Notes under the pieces: generated by a model
Database searches by the model: none
What the model was told of the DNA's origin: nothing
Seen by the model: only the letters and a program-made list of their open reading frames with translations
Position numbers and translations under genes: made by a program
Shown here: piece after piece, positions 6,353 through 6,492 of the stretch
Numbering within the stretch: position 1 is the first letter of the stretch
Layout: every line of letters starts with the position of its first letter
Assembly (NCBI GenBank): GCA_905233795.1
Contig: CAJOFP010000062.1
Location: 1 to 6,492 of the forward strand
DNA from: an uncultured Oscillibacter sp.
Lineage (GTDB): Bacteria > Bacillota > Clostridia > Oscillospirales > Oscillospiraceae
Length of the DNA: 6,492 nucleotides
Direction of reading: 5' to 3'

Positions 6353-6492
6353 ATCAGCCGGACGGCGAATTTTTACGCTTATTTCACGCGTTTTTTCACA
6401 TCGTCCGGCGCGTCACGGACGAGTTTCCCAACCCCATCCGGGAGACGCCTTCAAAATAAGAAAAAGAATCAATAATCCATATGCGCCGCGCC
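6353..6492. other. Apparent non-coding stretch with small inverted repeats
   Basis: No reading frame here has a start codon with a ribosome binding site and a convincing product. Short frames are open on both strands but carry no recognisable motif. The segment holds competing inverted repeats: GCCGGACG (6357-6364) pairs with CGTCCGGC (6402-6409), while TCGTCCG (6401-6407) can instead pair with CGGACGA (6416-6422). It might be an untranslated region, a dispersed intergenic repeat, or the end of a leftward gene starting beyond the window. The sequence does not decide among these. Confidence 0.4.

Noticed and set aside
6396..6492. C-terminus of a leftward gene entering from the right edge (open frame ending TGA at 6396-6398)
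   Set aside because: Only about 31 codons are visible, with no recognisable motif, and other frames on both strands are also open here. It cannot be supported without more sequence.

Overview
The window carries most of one plus-strand operon for a tripartite RND-type efflux system. In order it encodes a TolC-like channel component (cut by the left edge and interrupted by a frame break near 848-858), a membrane-fusion (HlyD/AcrA-like) adaptor lipoprotein, and a complete AcrB-type inner-membrane pump of 1038 residues. The genes are packed tightly: the channel gene overlaps the adaptor start by 34 bases, and the adaptor stop is 16 bases from the pump start. A long GC-rich hairpin follows the pump gene at 6291-6349. 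The last 140 bases hold no gene that I can support. The operon promoter must lie left of the window.

Organism: the base composition looks close to even, with frequent gcg/cgc next to AT-rich codons. Three features fit a Firmicute, most likely an anaerobic clostridial lineage. The TolC-like protein shows no outer-membrane beta-strand segments. The adaptor has a lipobox. The pump has the Asp-Asn version of the TM4 motif and Asn in place of the AcrB TM10 lysine. This is inference, and a diderm Firmicute cannot be excluded from one window.

How the parts would work together: the RND pump would use proton flux through its membrane domain to move substrate, the lipid-anchored adaptor would dock on it, and the adaptor hairpin would meet the TolC-like helical tube. 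The adaptor is unusual. Its hairpin arms are each about 135-140 residues, roughly 200 angstroms if fully helical, and each contains tandem repeats visible in the DNA: three 42-base units in the ascending arm and seven 21-base units in the descending arm. With a channel partner that seems to lack a beta-barrel, the attractive but unproven reading is an efflux conduit scaled to cross a thick cell wall rather than an outer membrane. The substrate cannot be told from the sequence.
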